Source: an uncultured Sutterella sp. (lineage in GTDB: Bacteria > Pseudomonadota > Gammaproteobacteria > Burkholderiales > Burkholderiaceae_F). Taken from it: DNA of 62,297 nucleotides. The translations under genes and the position numbers were made by a program. The stretch spans positions 1 through 62,297 of the forward strand of contig UPZS01000007.1 of the NCBI GenBank assembly GCA_900538905.1. Direction: 5' to 3'. The notes under the pieces were generated by a model. That model had not been told where the DNA came from. It did no database searches and was given only the letters and a program-made list of their open reading frames with translations. The stretch's first letter is position 1. The number at the start of each line of letters is the position of its first letter. Below are positions 27,993 to 36,220 of the stretch, in pieces.

Positions 27993-29141
27993 TCAGTTGC
28001 GAAAGAGTTCGACCGTCACGCAATCGCCCCTCTTGAGTCCGTGACCGTTGAGGCGAACAAAGCCGTGTGCCAGATCGAAAACTCGCATGCGGCCGGTGCC
28101 TTTGACAAGCGGAAACGCCGTATTGCCTCTGACATTGACGCACAGTTCTCCCTGAATGCCGGGATCGATGTCCACGTTGAGGATGGCTTCGACGGTTTGT
28201 GCCGGGGTTTCGGGAAGATGAAAGACCGAACGTACGCTTTCCAGAAGGACGCATTGCACGATCATCATGACGGCCAGAGGATTTCCAGGCAGTCCGATGA
28301 GTCCAGCATGAGGAAGGCGAGCTGTCACGAATGGCGAATCTTGTTGTGTGTCGCGTCCGACAAAGACGCCTCCGGCGTCGCTTACCGCCTGACGCGTGTA
28401 GTCGCGTTTCCCTTTTCCCGTGCCTCCCACGGTGATGATCACGTCACAAACGGCGTCGAGTTCTACCAGCGTACGCGTGAGTTCAGTGATGTCATCGGGC
28501 ACCACAATCGTTCGGATGTCTTTGACGCCGATGCGAGACATGAGAGCGGCAATGTAAGAGGCGTTGCTGCAGCGCCGAAAACCGCTCGAAAGGTCCTCGG
28601 CCTCTTTTGTGATTTCGCTTCCGGTGGCCACAACGGCGACGCGCGGCGAAGCCCAACCGGCCACGCGCTTAACGCCGGCTTCGAATAAAAGCGCCATTTC
28701 ACGGGCGCCCACGCGGGAACCTGCCGGGACGAGCACGTCACCGTGCCGCCAGTCACTGCCTTGAAACTCAATGTTTTCTCCCGGCATCACGCAAGACTGA
28801 ATTTTCTCAAGATCCAGGCTGTTGCGAGAGGCAATTACGGCATCGGCTCCCTGCGGGACGTTGCCTCCTGTGTTGACCCAGACAGCTTGACCGGGTTGAA
28901 GTTGCCCGTGCGAGCGGCCGTTTTCCACGCTCCAGGCGGCTGCCGCACGCGTTTGTCCGTTGTCCGCGGATCGGACGGCCCAGCCGTCTCGAAGCGCACT
29001 TGTGTAGTTCGGAACGTCGCAGACGCAGCGTACGTCGCAGGCCGTCACCATGCCGAGCGCCTTTTCGGTCGGCACCGAGCAGCAGAGGGCGCGCATCCAG
29101 TCTGCAGGCATGCTCACCGATTTCAAAACGAAGAAGTCCAT
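27993..29141 (-). CDS. moeA: Molybdopterin molybdenumtransferase
   Basis: 382 residues, slightly shorter than E. coli MoeA. Recognisable parts are DVPNYTSALRDGWAVRS, NTGGNVPQGADAVI, VAVVATGSEI and ITVGGTGKGKRDYT, followed by GLPGNPLAVM and a C-terminal domain ending CVTVELFRN. MoeA inserts molybdate or tungstate into molybdopterin. The position beside an AOR operon suggests it may supply metal to that enzyme. The start is uncertain: no strong ribosome site lies before 29141, and ATG 29111 is possible. Confidence 0.9.
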   Translation of the reverse strand: MDFFVLKSVSMPADWMRALCCSVPTEKALGMVTACDVRCVCDVPNYTSALRDGWAVRSADNGQTRAAAAWSVENGRSHGQLQPGQAVWVNTGGNVPQGADAVIASRNSLDLEKIQSCVMPGENIEFQGSDWRHGDVLVPAGSRVGAREMALLFEAGVKRVAGWASPRVAVVATGSEITKEAEDLSSGFRRCSNASYIAALMSRIGVKDIRTIVVPDDITELTRTLVELDAVCDVIITVGGTGKGKRDYTRQAVSDAGGVFVGRDTQQDSPFVTARLPHAGLIGLPGNPLAVMMIVQCVLLESVRSVFHLPETPAQTVEAILNVDIDPGIQGELCVNVRGNTAFPLVKGTGRMRVFDLAHGFVRLNGHGLKRGDCVTVELFRN

Positions 29142-29544
29142 GACAAGAAATTCGAGGCAAAAAGACGTTCGAGCGACAAGGCCGGCGCCGATTTGCGGGC
29201 AGGCGCAAGCCTCCGCGAAATCGGGTGAAGCGATTGTGCCTGCGCTTGAGCCTTGACCCGGGTAAGCAAACTGCCTATTCCGCTGTTACATGCGTGAATA
29301 ACGAAGCAAAATCAAAGGGTTAGCTAAAAACGCGATTTTGGCCTTTATTGATGCATGTCGACTTACTCGAGTAATTCGCTCGAAAGAATTTCTGCTGGCA
29401 AACCGATGACAGCTCCCAGGGGAGAAGTGTTTGCTTGACGCGCCGCGGTTTAACCCTAAACAGGCGGCCGTTTTTGCGTGATCGGGATGACCCGTTTCGG
29501 ACACGCAAAAACGCAAAGAACGAAAAATCACAATGGAGAAAAAA
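29142..29544 (+). promoter_or_regulatory. Divergent control region between moeA and the AOR operon
   Basis: Three signals were found in about 400 bp. A perfect 12-bp palindrome TTACTCGAGTAA lies at 29363-29374. A sigma-70-like promoter has TTGACG at 29435-29440 and TAAACA at 29457-29462 (16-bp spacer), predicting a start near 29469. A perfect 12-bp inverted repeat (CGTTTTTGCGTG at 29469-29480 with CACGCAAAAACG at 29502-29513) contains a smaller CGGG/CCCG stem. The transcript would therefore begin in a strong 5' hairpin. No FNR box was recognised. Confidence 0.45.
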
Positions 29545-30249
29545 ATGGGTCTTAAGGAACTTCTCAAAAGCCTTGAGCTTCCTCAGGACATCACGCGCCG
29601 CGGCTTTCTCAAAGCAACCAGCATGGCCGCTGTTTTGACGATGGTCAATGAGGCCAGAGCCAAGCAGGGCGTGCGTCCCTACATCGTGCTTGAGACTGCC
29701 AAGGGCGTTTTGATTGCCGATCCCAATCTGTGCGTGGCATGCCATCGCTGTGAACTTGCCTGCACGGAATTCAACGAAGGCAAGGCTTCGCCGAGACTTG
29801 CCCGCATCAAGGTCACCCGCAATGTGTTCTTCGGGCCGGAGGGCACGCAGAGTCTGCCCATGACGCAAGGCGTTTGGGGCAACGGCGTGGTGGTTCAGGA
29901 AACGTGCCGTCAGTGTGCTCACCCGGTTCCGTGTGCCAACGCTTGCTCGCAGGGCGCTATCCGCGTAGATCCCAAGACCGGCGCCCGTAAGGTCGACACC
30001 AAACTTTGCATCGGTTGCCATCTCTGTGAAAAAGCTTGCCCGTGGGGAATGATGAGCTTTGACGTTGAAGAGAAGAAGGCAAGCAAGTGCTTCCTGTGCG
30101 ACGGCGATCCGAAGTGCGTGAAGGCTTGTCCCGCAGCCGCCATCCGTTACATCCCGTGGATTGATCGTACCGAAGACCGTCCGCGTCGCACCACGCACGG
30201 TTACTACGCTCAGGAAAACAACGCGCAGTGCTCGATCTGCCACCGCTAA
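29545..30249 (+). CDS. ydhY: YdhY-like Tat-exported polyferredoxin with C-terminal CxxCH
   Basis: 234 residues. ATG 29545 is preferred over ATG 29533 because the upstream ATGGAG supplies GGAG exactly 6 nt before it. A Tat-like signal ITRRGFLKATSMAAVLT spans residues 16-32. Four [4Fe-4S] sites follow: C63/66/69/73, C121/124/130/134, C155/158/161/165 and C182/185/191/195. The segment TAKGVLIADPNLCVACHRCE closely resembles E. coli YdhY. A C-terminal extension absent in E. coli YdhY as I recall it ends CSICHR, a CxxCH heme c motif at 229-233. It is the first gene of the AOR operon and the probable electron partner of the AOR. Confidence 0.88.
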   Translation: MGLKELLKSLELPQDITRRGFLKATSMAAVLTMVNEARAKQGVRPYIVLETAKGVLIADPNLCVACHRCELACTEFNEGKASPRLARIKVTRNVFFGPEGTQSLPMTQGVWGNGVVVQETCRQCAHPVPCANACSQGAIRVDPKTGARKVDTKLCIGCHLCEKACPWGMMSFDVEEKKASKCFLCDGDPKCVKACPAAAIRYIPWIDRTEDRPRRTTHGYYAQENNAQCSICHR

Positions 30250-30270
30250 TCAGAGGAAAGGTTTCTTGCT

Positions 30271-32379
30271 ATGACGAAAAAACTTTGCGGCTACACGGGA
30301 AAAGGCCTCCGCATCAACTTGACTACCCGCGAAGTCAAGGTTGAAGCCACGTTCCCCCGCTTTAAGGACGACATTGGCGGCACCGCCATCGGTTACAAGG
30401 TCTTTTGGGAAGAAGTGGATCCCAAAACCTCCTGCTACGACCCTGAAAACAAACTTGTGATTGCTCCGGGCCCCTTGTCCGGCACGGGTGCCATCTGCTC
30501 GGGCCGCACGGCCATCACGACGCTTTGGCCGACAGCTTATCCTCAGTCGCTCATTGCGAGCGCCCACGTAGGCGGCGAATTGGCTCATAAGCTGAAGTTT
30601 GCCGGTTGGGACTTCGTGATCATCGAAGGCGAATCGGCCAAGCCCATCTATCTTTACATCAACAACGACAAGGTCGAATTCCGCGATGCGTCCGCCATTT
30701 GGGGACAGGGAACGTACCGCTCTGCTTCAATGCTTGCGCAGGAAACGCGTCCTGACGTCAGCATTGGTACGATCGGACCGGCAGGTGAAAACGGCGTTCC
30801 GATGTCCAACATGATGGTCGACCGCTCGCACAGCGCCGGCGGCATCGGCTCCATCATGGGTAAGAAAAAGCTCAAGGCCCTCGTTGTTTGGGGCGACGGT
30901 GCCGTGCATATTGCGGCAAGTCCCAAGCAATGGGAAGAACTTGTCGATCAGCATCGCAGCATTTTGGGGGCTCACACGCAGTCCATCGTGCCGCGCAATC
31001 CTTCTCCTTTGCACGAGTACTACACGCCTGCAAGCCGTTGGTCGGCTTATCCGGGTGCCGTCTGGGGTGCAGCCAATCCGCCTGTGACGATCACCGAAAA
31101 GGCGATGGATCCGCACGACCTCAACCACATTGGCTACCGCACCTGCTCTTCCGAGTTCTACCTTGGCAAGGGAATGTGGCAGTACACCGTGCGCAGCACC
31201 GGCTGCTACGCCTGCCCGATTCGTTGCTACTCGGTTATCCGTGACGATCACACGGCGCAGAAGTACGGCATTCAGAAGATCACCGAACAGACCTGCATGC
31301 CGCTCTACGGCCGCTGGTGGTTCCCGAAGCTCGTGTCGGATCTGAAGAGCGACGTTGCTCGCGAAGCCAATCTCGTGGGTGTCCAGACGATTGACGATAT
31401 GGGCATCTGGTGCAACTACGGTCAGCTGCACCGCGATTTCCGCGTGATGTACCAGAAGGGACTTTGGCAGAAGGTACTCCCGAAGGAAGAGTACGAAAGC
31501 ATTGATTGGAACAAGATCGAAAATCCGGATCCGTCGATTTTCAAGGACATTTTGCCGCGCATCGCTTATCGCAAGGGCGAGTTCGGCCGTTGGCTCGGTG
31601 AAACGACGCCGGTGTGGCTCAAGCATTTCGGCATGACCGAAGAGGAATGGCAGAAAGAAGGCAAGGCGCTTTACTGGGCTGTCGGCCACACCAAGCACCA
31701 TTCCAACGAAAACGACGGTCAGATCGGTGTGGTGTTGAACTGCATGTACAACCGTGACCCAATGTGCCACGCTCACATCAACTTCTCGACCTCCGGTCTG
31801 CCGCTTGAGCTGCAAAAGAAGATTGCCGCCAAGTTCTGGGGTGACGAAAGCGCCGTTGACGGCATCAAGGACTACCGTCCGACCTCGCGCGCCAAGATGG
31901 TTCGCCTGCGTTGGTGCATTGCCCGCAAGGAATTGCACGACATGCTCGGCATCTGCTCTTGGACGGCACCGTGGGAACTTTCTCCATTGCGCGAAAAGGG
32001 TTACATCGGCGACATCGAGATGGAAAGCAAGGTCTTCAGTGCCGTCACCGGCATCCAGAAGACGCAGGATGAGCTCGATAAGGCCGGTCTGCGCGCCTTC
32101 ATCATGCAGCGTCTCTACACGATGCGTCAGTTGAAGAACCGCGACATGCGCCATGTCCACGACCGTTATCCGGAATGGATTTTCCACGACGCCAAGGGCC
32201 GCAAACCCTTTACGAAGGGCACCATCGTGATGGATCGCGCCGACATTGAAAAGAGCTTCGACCTCTTCTTTGATGTGATGGATTTCGACCAGAAGACCGG
32301 TGCTCCGACGGAACGCTGCATCAAGTCCTACGGTCTTGATTGGATGCTTCCGGCGCTCAAGAAGGAAGGTCTGTACTGA
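30271..32379 (+). CDS. ydhV: YdhV-like aldehyde ferredoxin oxidoreductase family enzyme
   Basis: 702 residues, the length of E. coli YdhV. The N-terminal beta-rich domain begins GYTGKGLRINLTT. The [4Fe-4S] cysteines are C312, C315 and C319 (CYACPIRC) and C562 (GICSW). The segment GIWCNYGQLHRDF is nearly the same in YdhV. AOR-family enzymes carry a bis-pyranopterin tungsten or molybdenum cofactor and oxidise aldehydes or reduce carboxylic acids. No signal peptide is present, although its ferredoxin partner has a Tat signal. The substrate is unknown. The gene lies 21 bp after the ferredoxin gene. Confidence 0.93.
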   Translation: MTKKLCGYTGKGLRINLTTREVKVEATFPRFKDDIGGTAIGYKVFWEEVDPKTSCYDPENKLVIAPGPLSGTGAICSGRTAITTLWPTAYPQSLIASAHVGGELAHKLKFAGWDFVIIEGESAKPIYLYINNDKVEFRDASAIWGQGTYRSASMLAQETRPDVSIGTIGPAGENGVPMSNMMVDRSHSAGGIGSIMGKKKLKALVVWGDGAVHIAASPKQWEELVDQHRSILGAHTQSIVPRNPSPLHEYYTPASRWSAYPGAVWGAANPPVTITEKAMDPHDLNHIGYRTCSSEFYLGKGMWQYTVRSTGCYACPIRCYSVIRDDHTAQKYGIQKITEQTCMPLYGRWWFPKLVSDLKSDVAREANLVGVQTIDDMGIWCNYGQLHRDFRVMYQKGLWQKVLPKEEYESIDWNKIENPDPSIFKDILPRIAYRKGEFGRWLGETTPVWLKHFGMTEEEWQKEGKALYWAVGHTKHHSNENDGQIGVVLNCMYNRDPMCHAHINFSTSGLPLELQKKIAAKFWGDESAVDGIKDYRPTSRAKMVRLRWCIARKELHDMLGICSWTAPWELSPLREKGYIGDIEMESKVFSAVTGIQKTQDELDKAGLRAFIMQRLYTMRQLKNRDMRHVHDRYPEWIFHDAKGRKPFTKGTIVMDRADIEKSFDLFFDVMDFDQKTGAPTERCIKSYGLDWMLPALKKEGLY

Positions 32380-32412
32380 TCAACCGAGATATCGAAAAGA
32401 ATCTTCTGACAA

Positions 32413-33279
32413 ATGAAAGACAACAACACTACTACGGTTGACAAAAAGGCCGAACCGATCCTGCAAATGCAGGCTGACATGCTGACGTTGATCGACATCG
32501 TCACGCAATCTTCCCGACGTGTCGAGCTGATCGATCGCGATGCGCTCTATGAGGCGTTCTGCGAGAAGGCAGCCAAGGCTGCTGTGCCGACCGCTCAGGA
32601 GCTTGTCGACGAGACGCAGGCTAAGTTTGACAAAGTGCTGCACAACCCCGAAAACGTGCATCCCATGCATTTCCGCTCGAAAAAGGAAATGAAGGCCGAT
32701 GCCGACAAGGTGCCGACAATGACGGCGCAGCGAGAAGCTTTCTCGCGTCGTGAACTCATTGCCACTTTGTTGTCCGGGCGCGTGACCGAAGCGCTTGCTG
32801 CTGCCGAAGCTCAGGAAAAAGCCAAGGCCGAGGTAAAGGGTGAGGAACGAGAGATCACACCTGAATACTTCGACAAGGTTTTGAGTGAGGTGCTTGCCGG
32901 CGACTACGGTATCGGACGTTTTGAAAGCTGGGATAGCAAGGAGTTTTTCCATTTCCGTCCGCTTCTGTCGGGTTCGTACGCCCGCATGCTTTCAACTAAG
33001 AACAACCCGATCGAGGCCGTGGTGGACATGGTGCGTGAAACCTCACGCATCTATCCGGCGCTCACGCCGATTGACGTCTTTCAGGCTCCGCCCTTCGACA
33101 TGAAGCCCGAAGACCTGCAGCAGATTCTGAAACAGATTTCGGAAGATCCCGAGAAAAAGGACATTCGATTCACAACCAACAGCGTCGATGCGGTGTTCCT
33201 TTATTCGAACCGCTACATCGATGACGACTACGCCGACGCCCTTGCCGACGTCGCGCTTGAAGCGGCGATGAACCCCTAA
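32413..33279 (+). CDS. Unrecognised 288-residue protein of the AOR operon
   Basis: No family was recognised. It is a soluble, acidic and Lys/Glu-rich protein with no signal peptide, membrane segment or cysteine cluster. The N-terminal half is helical (LQMQADMLTLIDIVTQSSRR, AQEKAKAEVKGEERE). The C-terminal half contains DYGIGRFESWDSKEFFHFRP and a late aromatic YSNRYIDDDYAD. Position 33 bp after the AOR gene suggests a dedicated maturation factor or chaperone. E. coli YdhW or YdhT could be functional counterparts, but I could not confirm similarity. Confidence 0.8.
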   Translation: MKDNNTTTVDKKAEPILQMQADMLTLIDIVTQSSRRVELIDRDALYEAFCEKAAKAAVPTAQELVDETQAKFDKVLHNPENVHPMHFRSKKEMKADADKVPTMTAQREAFSRRELIATLLSGRVTEALAAAEAQEKAKAEVKGEEREITPEYFDKVLSEVLAGDYGIGRFESWDSKEFFHFRPLLSGSYARMLSTKNNPIEAVVDMVRETSRIYPALTPIDVFQAPPFDMKPEDLQQILKQISEDPEKKDIRFTTNSVDAVFLYSNRYIDDDYADALADVALEAAMNP

Positions 33280-33345
33280 ATCGATGCGATCTCTCGTAAG
33301 AAAAAAGAGATCGGTTGTGAATACTGCTATTGAAAGGAAACAGGA

Positions 33346-34377
33346 ATGACAACGTTCAAAAAACTGCTCCGTCCGATCAGCGCCCTGAGCGTGCTGGCTT
33401 TGGGCTCGGCATTGAGTTTTACCGTTGCAGCCGCGACGCCCGCTCCTGAATTTGACATTCAGGGCAAGCCTGATTTCGTGAAGTCTTTGGGCGAAGCCGC
33501 CAACACGAAGATCGAACGCAGCACGGAAGAAACGAAGCGTTTGATCGCGGACGTCTACAACGACAAGCTCGAGCAGCACGTCATGAGCAAGCACTTCGAA
33601 AAGGGCTTGACCTGCGTGACCTGCCACGATCAGCAGCGTCAAGGTGGCCCCGATTGGATGGCCAAGGTCACCAATCCGCCCATGAAGAAAACCTGCCAGG
33701 ACTGCCACACGGTGCAGGCCGATGTGCAGAGCCATACGCGCTCTCACAAGGATATCGACTGCATCGGTTGCCACATGCCCAACATCCCGGTTGTGAGCAA
33801 GTTTGAGGAAGCGCTCAAGGGAACGGATCGCTTTGCCGCTGTTCGCCGTGCGCACCTCTACAAGATCAACACGGATGCTCAGGCTTCCATGGTGACCAAG
33901 GATCCTGAAAAGGGTTGGGTGTACAGCCGCGACAAGGAAGATCACGGTTTTGTAGATCTGCAGTGGAGCTGCGGTCGTCTCGCTCCGGCCGACTGGACGG
34001 TGTGCGAAGGACGCGGCTGCCACAGCCCTGCGACTTCCGAACTCGACAAGGGCCTGATCTACAAGTCGCAGCAGGAAATTGCCTACGAAGTGCAGAAAGT
34101 GCAGCGTCCCGTGAAGGAAAGCTACGACCGCATCGTCAAGGGTGTGGATCGCATCACGAAGCTTTTGGAAATCACGAAGATGACGCCGGCTGATCAGACG
34201 GAAACGCGTTTGCTTCTCGACAAGGCCGCCGAAATTGCCGACCTGATCAAGAAGGACGGCAGCTGGGGCGCTCATGCTTCGCACTACATCAAGGATCGTT
34301 TGGCAGCGGCAGAAAGCTATCTTGCCAAGGCACAGGTTCTGATCGACAACGGCGGCTACCGCCACGCGACCAAGTAA
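33346..34377 (+). CDS. Periplasmic tetraheme cytochrome c, NrfA/OTR-like tail
   Basis: 343 residues. A signal peptide covers about residues 1-29 (ending VAAAT). Four heme attachment sites are visible: CVTCH at 90-94, CQDCH at 117-121, CIGCHMP at 139-145, and an unusual CEGRGCH at 220-226 with four residues between the cysteines. The DCIGCHMP segment and the C-terminal four-helix region with AHASHYIKDRLAAAESYL resemble nitrite-reductase-type multiheme cytochromes. There is no CxxCK active-site heme, so an electron-transfer role is more likely than nitrite reduction. AAAGGA lies before the ATG. Confidence 0.9.
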   Translation: MTTFKKLLRPISALSVLALGSALSFTVAAATPAPEFDIQGKPDFVKSLGEAANTKIERSTEETKRLIADVYNDKLEQHVMSKHFEKGLTCVTCHDQQRQGGPDWMAKVTNPPMKKTCQDCHTVQADVQSHTRSHKDIDCIGCHMPNIPVVSKFEEALKGTDRFAAVRRAHLYKINTDAQASMVTKDPEKGWVYSRDKEDHGFVDLQWSCGRLAPADWTVCEGRGCHSPATSELDKGLIYKSQQEIAYEVQKVQRPVKESYDRIVKGVDRITKLLEITKMTPADQTETRLLLDKAAEIADLIKKDGSWGAHASHYIKDRLAAAESYLAKAQVLIDNGGYRHATK

Positions 34378-34466
34378 CTCGAAGGGGACTTGGATAACGC
34401 AGGACGCACGTCATCGGTCTGTACGCAACGGACTTTGGCGTGCGTTCAAAGATCAGGAGAAAAACT

Positions 34467-35138
34467 GTGACTAAACCGACAATTAACCGCAGACAACTGC
34501 TTGGGACGGCAGCGCTGGGTATTGCGGCCGCGCCTTTGGCAGGTTGCACCGGCGTCTCCCGACAGGACAGTCAGCCGCACTACGTGATGGTCTTTGACCA
34601 AAACAAGTGTGTGGGCTGCGGCGAATGCAAGATTGCCTGTAATGAGACCAACAAACTTCCGAAAGGACGGTCTCGCCTTTTGATGCAGCTCAACGGCGTC
34701 AAGCCTGACGGCAGCAACAAAAAGGATCGCCACTACACGCGTGTTTCGTGCCAGCAGTGCGAGGAAGCGCCCTGCATCCGCGTCTGTCCGACGGGGGCCG
34801 CACATCGCGACAAGGAAACGGGGATTGTGACGGTGGATGCGGATCTCTGCATCGGCTGCAAGTACTGCATCGTGGCTTGTCCCTACAACGTGCGCTACAT
34901 CCGTGAGGATACGGGGGCGGCAGACCACTGCAACTTCTGCCTGGATACGCGCCTGCAAAAGGGCGAGGATCCGGCTTGCGTTTCGGCCTGCCGTTTCGAC
35001 GCATTGGTGTTTGGTGACATCAACGATCCCAACGCATTTGTCACCAAGCTTCTTGACTTCAAGGACTCGGTGCGCGTGCGTCCGCAGTTGGGCACCAAAC
35101 CCAGCCTGCGCTACATCCCGTTGAAGAAGGAGTCGTAA
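34467..35138 (+). CDS. NrfC/YdhX-like ferredoxin, probable Tat lipoprotein
   Basis: 223 residues. GTG 34467 is chosen because AGGAG lies 8 nt upstream; a farther GTG at 34440 has none. The N-terminus NRRQLLGTAALGIAAAPLAGC combines a twin-arginine motif with a lipobox (LAGC, C27), suggesting a Tat-exported lipoprotein. Four [4Fe-4S] sites are present: C48/51/54/58, C95/98/103/107, C128/131/134/138 and C155/158/171/175. This matches NrfC, PhsB and E. coli YdhX. It probably links NrfD to the cytochrome or the AOR. Its stop directly precedes the next ATG. Confidence 0.9.
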   Translation: MTKPTINRRQLLGTAALGIAAAPLAGCTGVSRQDSQPHYVMVFDQNKCVGCGECKIACNETNKLPKGRSRLLMQLNGVKPDGSNKKDRHYTRVSCQQCEEAPCIRVCPTGAAHRDKETGIVTVDADLCIGCKYCIVACPYNVRYIREDTGAADHCNFCLDTRLQKGEDPACVSACRFDALVFGDINDPNAFVTKLLDFKDSVRVRPQLGTKPSLRYIPLKKES

Positions 35139-36083
35139 ATGGAACAAATTATTGATTTCACGATCGGCTTTTCTGAAAACGTGGCCTGGCCCTGGTCGAT
35201 TGCCGTGTACCTCTTTCTGGCCGGCATTTCGGGCGGTGCGTTTGCAGCGGCTGCTCTGGTGCGCATCTTCAGAAAGCAGACGCAGATCACGCCGCTTTTT
35301 CAGGCGGCAAGCTTCATTGCGCTCGTGACGATTCTGCTGGGCATGATCTGCCTGGTGTTTGACCTCACCAAACCGTTGGATTTCTGGAAGATTCTTATCT
35401 TCTACAACCCGACTTCGGTGATGAGCGTCGGCGTGATGGCCCTTTTGGTGTTCATCCCGACGATGTTCCTGGTGACGCTCGCGAGTTTCTACGAGTTTGA
35501 ACCGGTCAAGCGCCTTGTGGACGGCATTCCGTGCGGCGCCGCTCTTTTGGGCGTGCTGCGCAAAATCCTGCCGGCACTCACCTGGATCGGTTTGGTGTTT
35601 GCGCTTACCGTTTGCGCTTACACGGGCTTTCTGATCAGTGCCCTGGTGCGTTTTCCGCTCATCAATACGGCCGTTCTTCCGGCTCTTTTCGTGGCTTCGG
35701 GGCTGTCCGCGGGTATTGCCTGCAACCAGCTCGGTGCCGTGCTGCTGGGTGAGTCGCACGAAAGCCACGACGTGCATGTTTTGCACGTGGCCGAGTGGCC
35801 GGTGATGGCAGCCGAAGCGCTTTGCATCTTTATGATCGCTTTTGCGCTGATGACGGGTATCGAATCGGCTCAGATGGCGGCTAAGGCTTTTGTCGACGGC
35901 TTCTGGGCCACAGAGTTCTGGGTTGGCGTCGTGGGCGTGGGCTTTATTTGCCCCGTGCTGATTGCCTTCTTCAAGAAGTCGTTTGCCACGGTGGTGCTTT
36001 CGGCGCTTTGCAGCGTGGTTGGCATGATGTGCTTGCGCTTCTTCATCCTTTACGCAGGGCAATTAAACGCGATCGGTGCTTAA
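35139..36083 (+). CDS. NrfD/PsrC-like quinone-interacting membrane protein
   Basis: 314 residues with about eight to nine membrane helices and no heme motif. The opening WPWSIAVYLFLAGISGGAFAA is typical of the NrfD/PsrC family, which exchanges electrons between quinones and periplasmic iron-sulfur proteins. It starts immediately after the ferredoxin stop, with AAGGAG just upstream, and is the last gene of the AOR operon. E. coli ydh uses a cytochrome b (YdhU) in this role, so this operon has a different membrane module. Confidence 0.9.
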   Translation: MEQIIDFTIGFSENVAWPWSIAVYLFLAGISGGAFAAAALVRIFRKQTQITPLFQAASFIALVTILLGMICLVFDLTKPLDFWKILIFYNPTSVMSVGVMALLVFIPTMFLVTLASFYEFEPVKRLVDGIPCGAALLGVLRKILPALTWIGLVFALTVCAYTGFLISALVRFPLINTAVLPALFVASGLSAGIACNQLGAVLLGESHESHDVHVLHVAEWPVMAAEALCIFMIAFALMTGIESAQMAAKAFVDGFWATEFWVGVVGVGFICPVLIAFFKKSFATVVLSALCSVVGMMCLRFFILYAGQLNAIGA

Positions 36084-36106
36084 ACCTTTCGTTTTGACTT
36101 AGACCT

Positions 36107-36161
36107 GAACTCCGCATTACATGCTCCCCACACGGAAGACGCGAGGGGACTCGCGGAGTTC
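36107..36161 (+). other. Stem-loop after the AOR operon
   Basis: GAACTCCGC (36107-36115) pairs perfectly with GCGGAGTTC (36153-36161), and inside TCCCC can pair with GGGGA. There is no T-run. It may stabilise the 3' end of the operon mRNA or be part of a composite terminator with the next arm at 36171-36181. Confidence 0.5.
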
Positions 36162-36170
36162 CAGGAGTTC

Positions 36171-36181
36171 AAACAAACGCC
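36171..36181. terminator. Left arm of a terminator split by the IS3 insertion
   Basis: AAACAAACGCC here is an exact reverse complement of GGCGTTTGTTT at 40558-40568, which is followed by TT. Without the transposon the two arms would be about 65 nt apart and would form a bidirectional terminator between the AOR operon and the convergent aldehyde dehydrogenase gene. Confidence 0.5.
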
Positions 36182-36220
36182 GACGCTTGGCAGGAATGGT
36201 ATTTCTCACCCAAGTGAACT

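Noticed and set aside
33346..34377. Cytochrome as a nitrite reductase (NrfA)
   Set aside because: It has only four heme sites and no CxxCK motif, so the catalytic heme of NrfA is absent.
34446..36062. 538-residue open frame antisense to the NrfC- and NrfD-like genes
   Set aside because: It is a shadow frame caused by GC-rich third codon positions. Its sequence is His/Arg/Gln-rich without domains, and the plus-strand genes have clear motifs and ribosome sites.
25393..36083. A complete tetrathionate reductase locus
   Set aside because: The sensor and regulator resemble TtrSR, but the large oxidoreductase is an AOR-family protein, not the molybdopterin TtrA.
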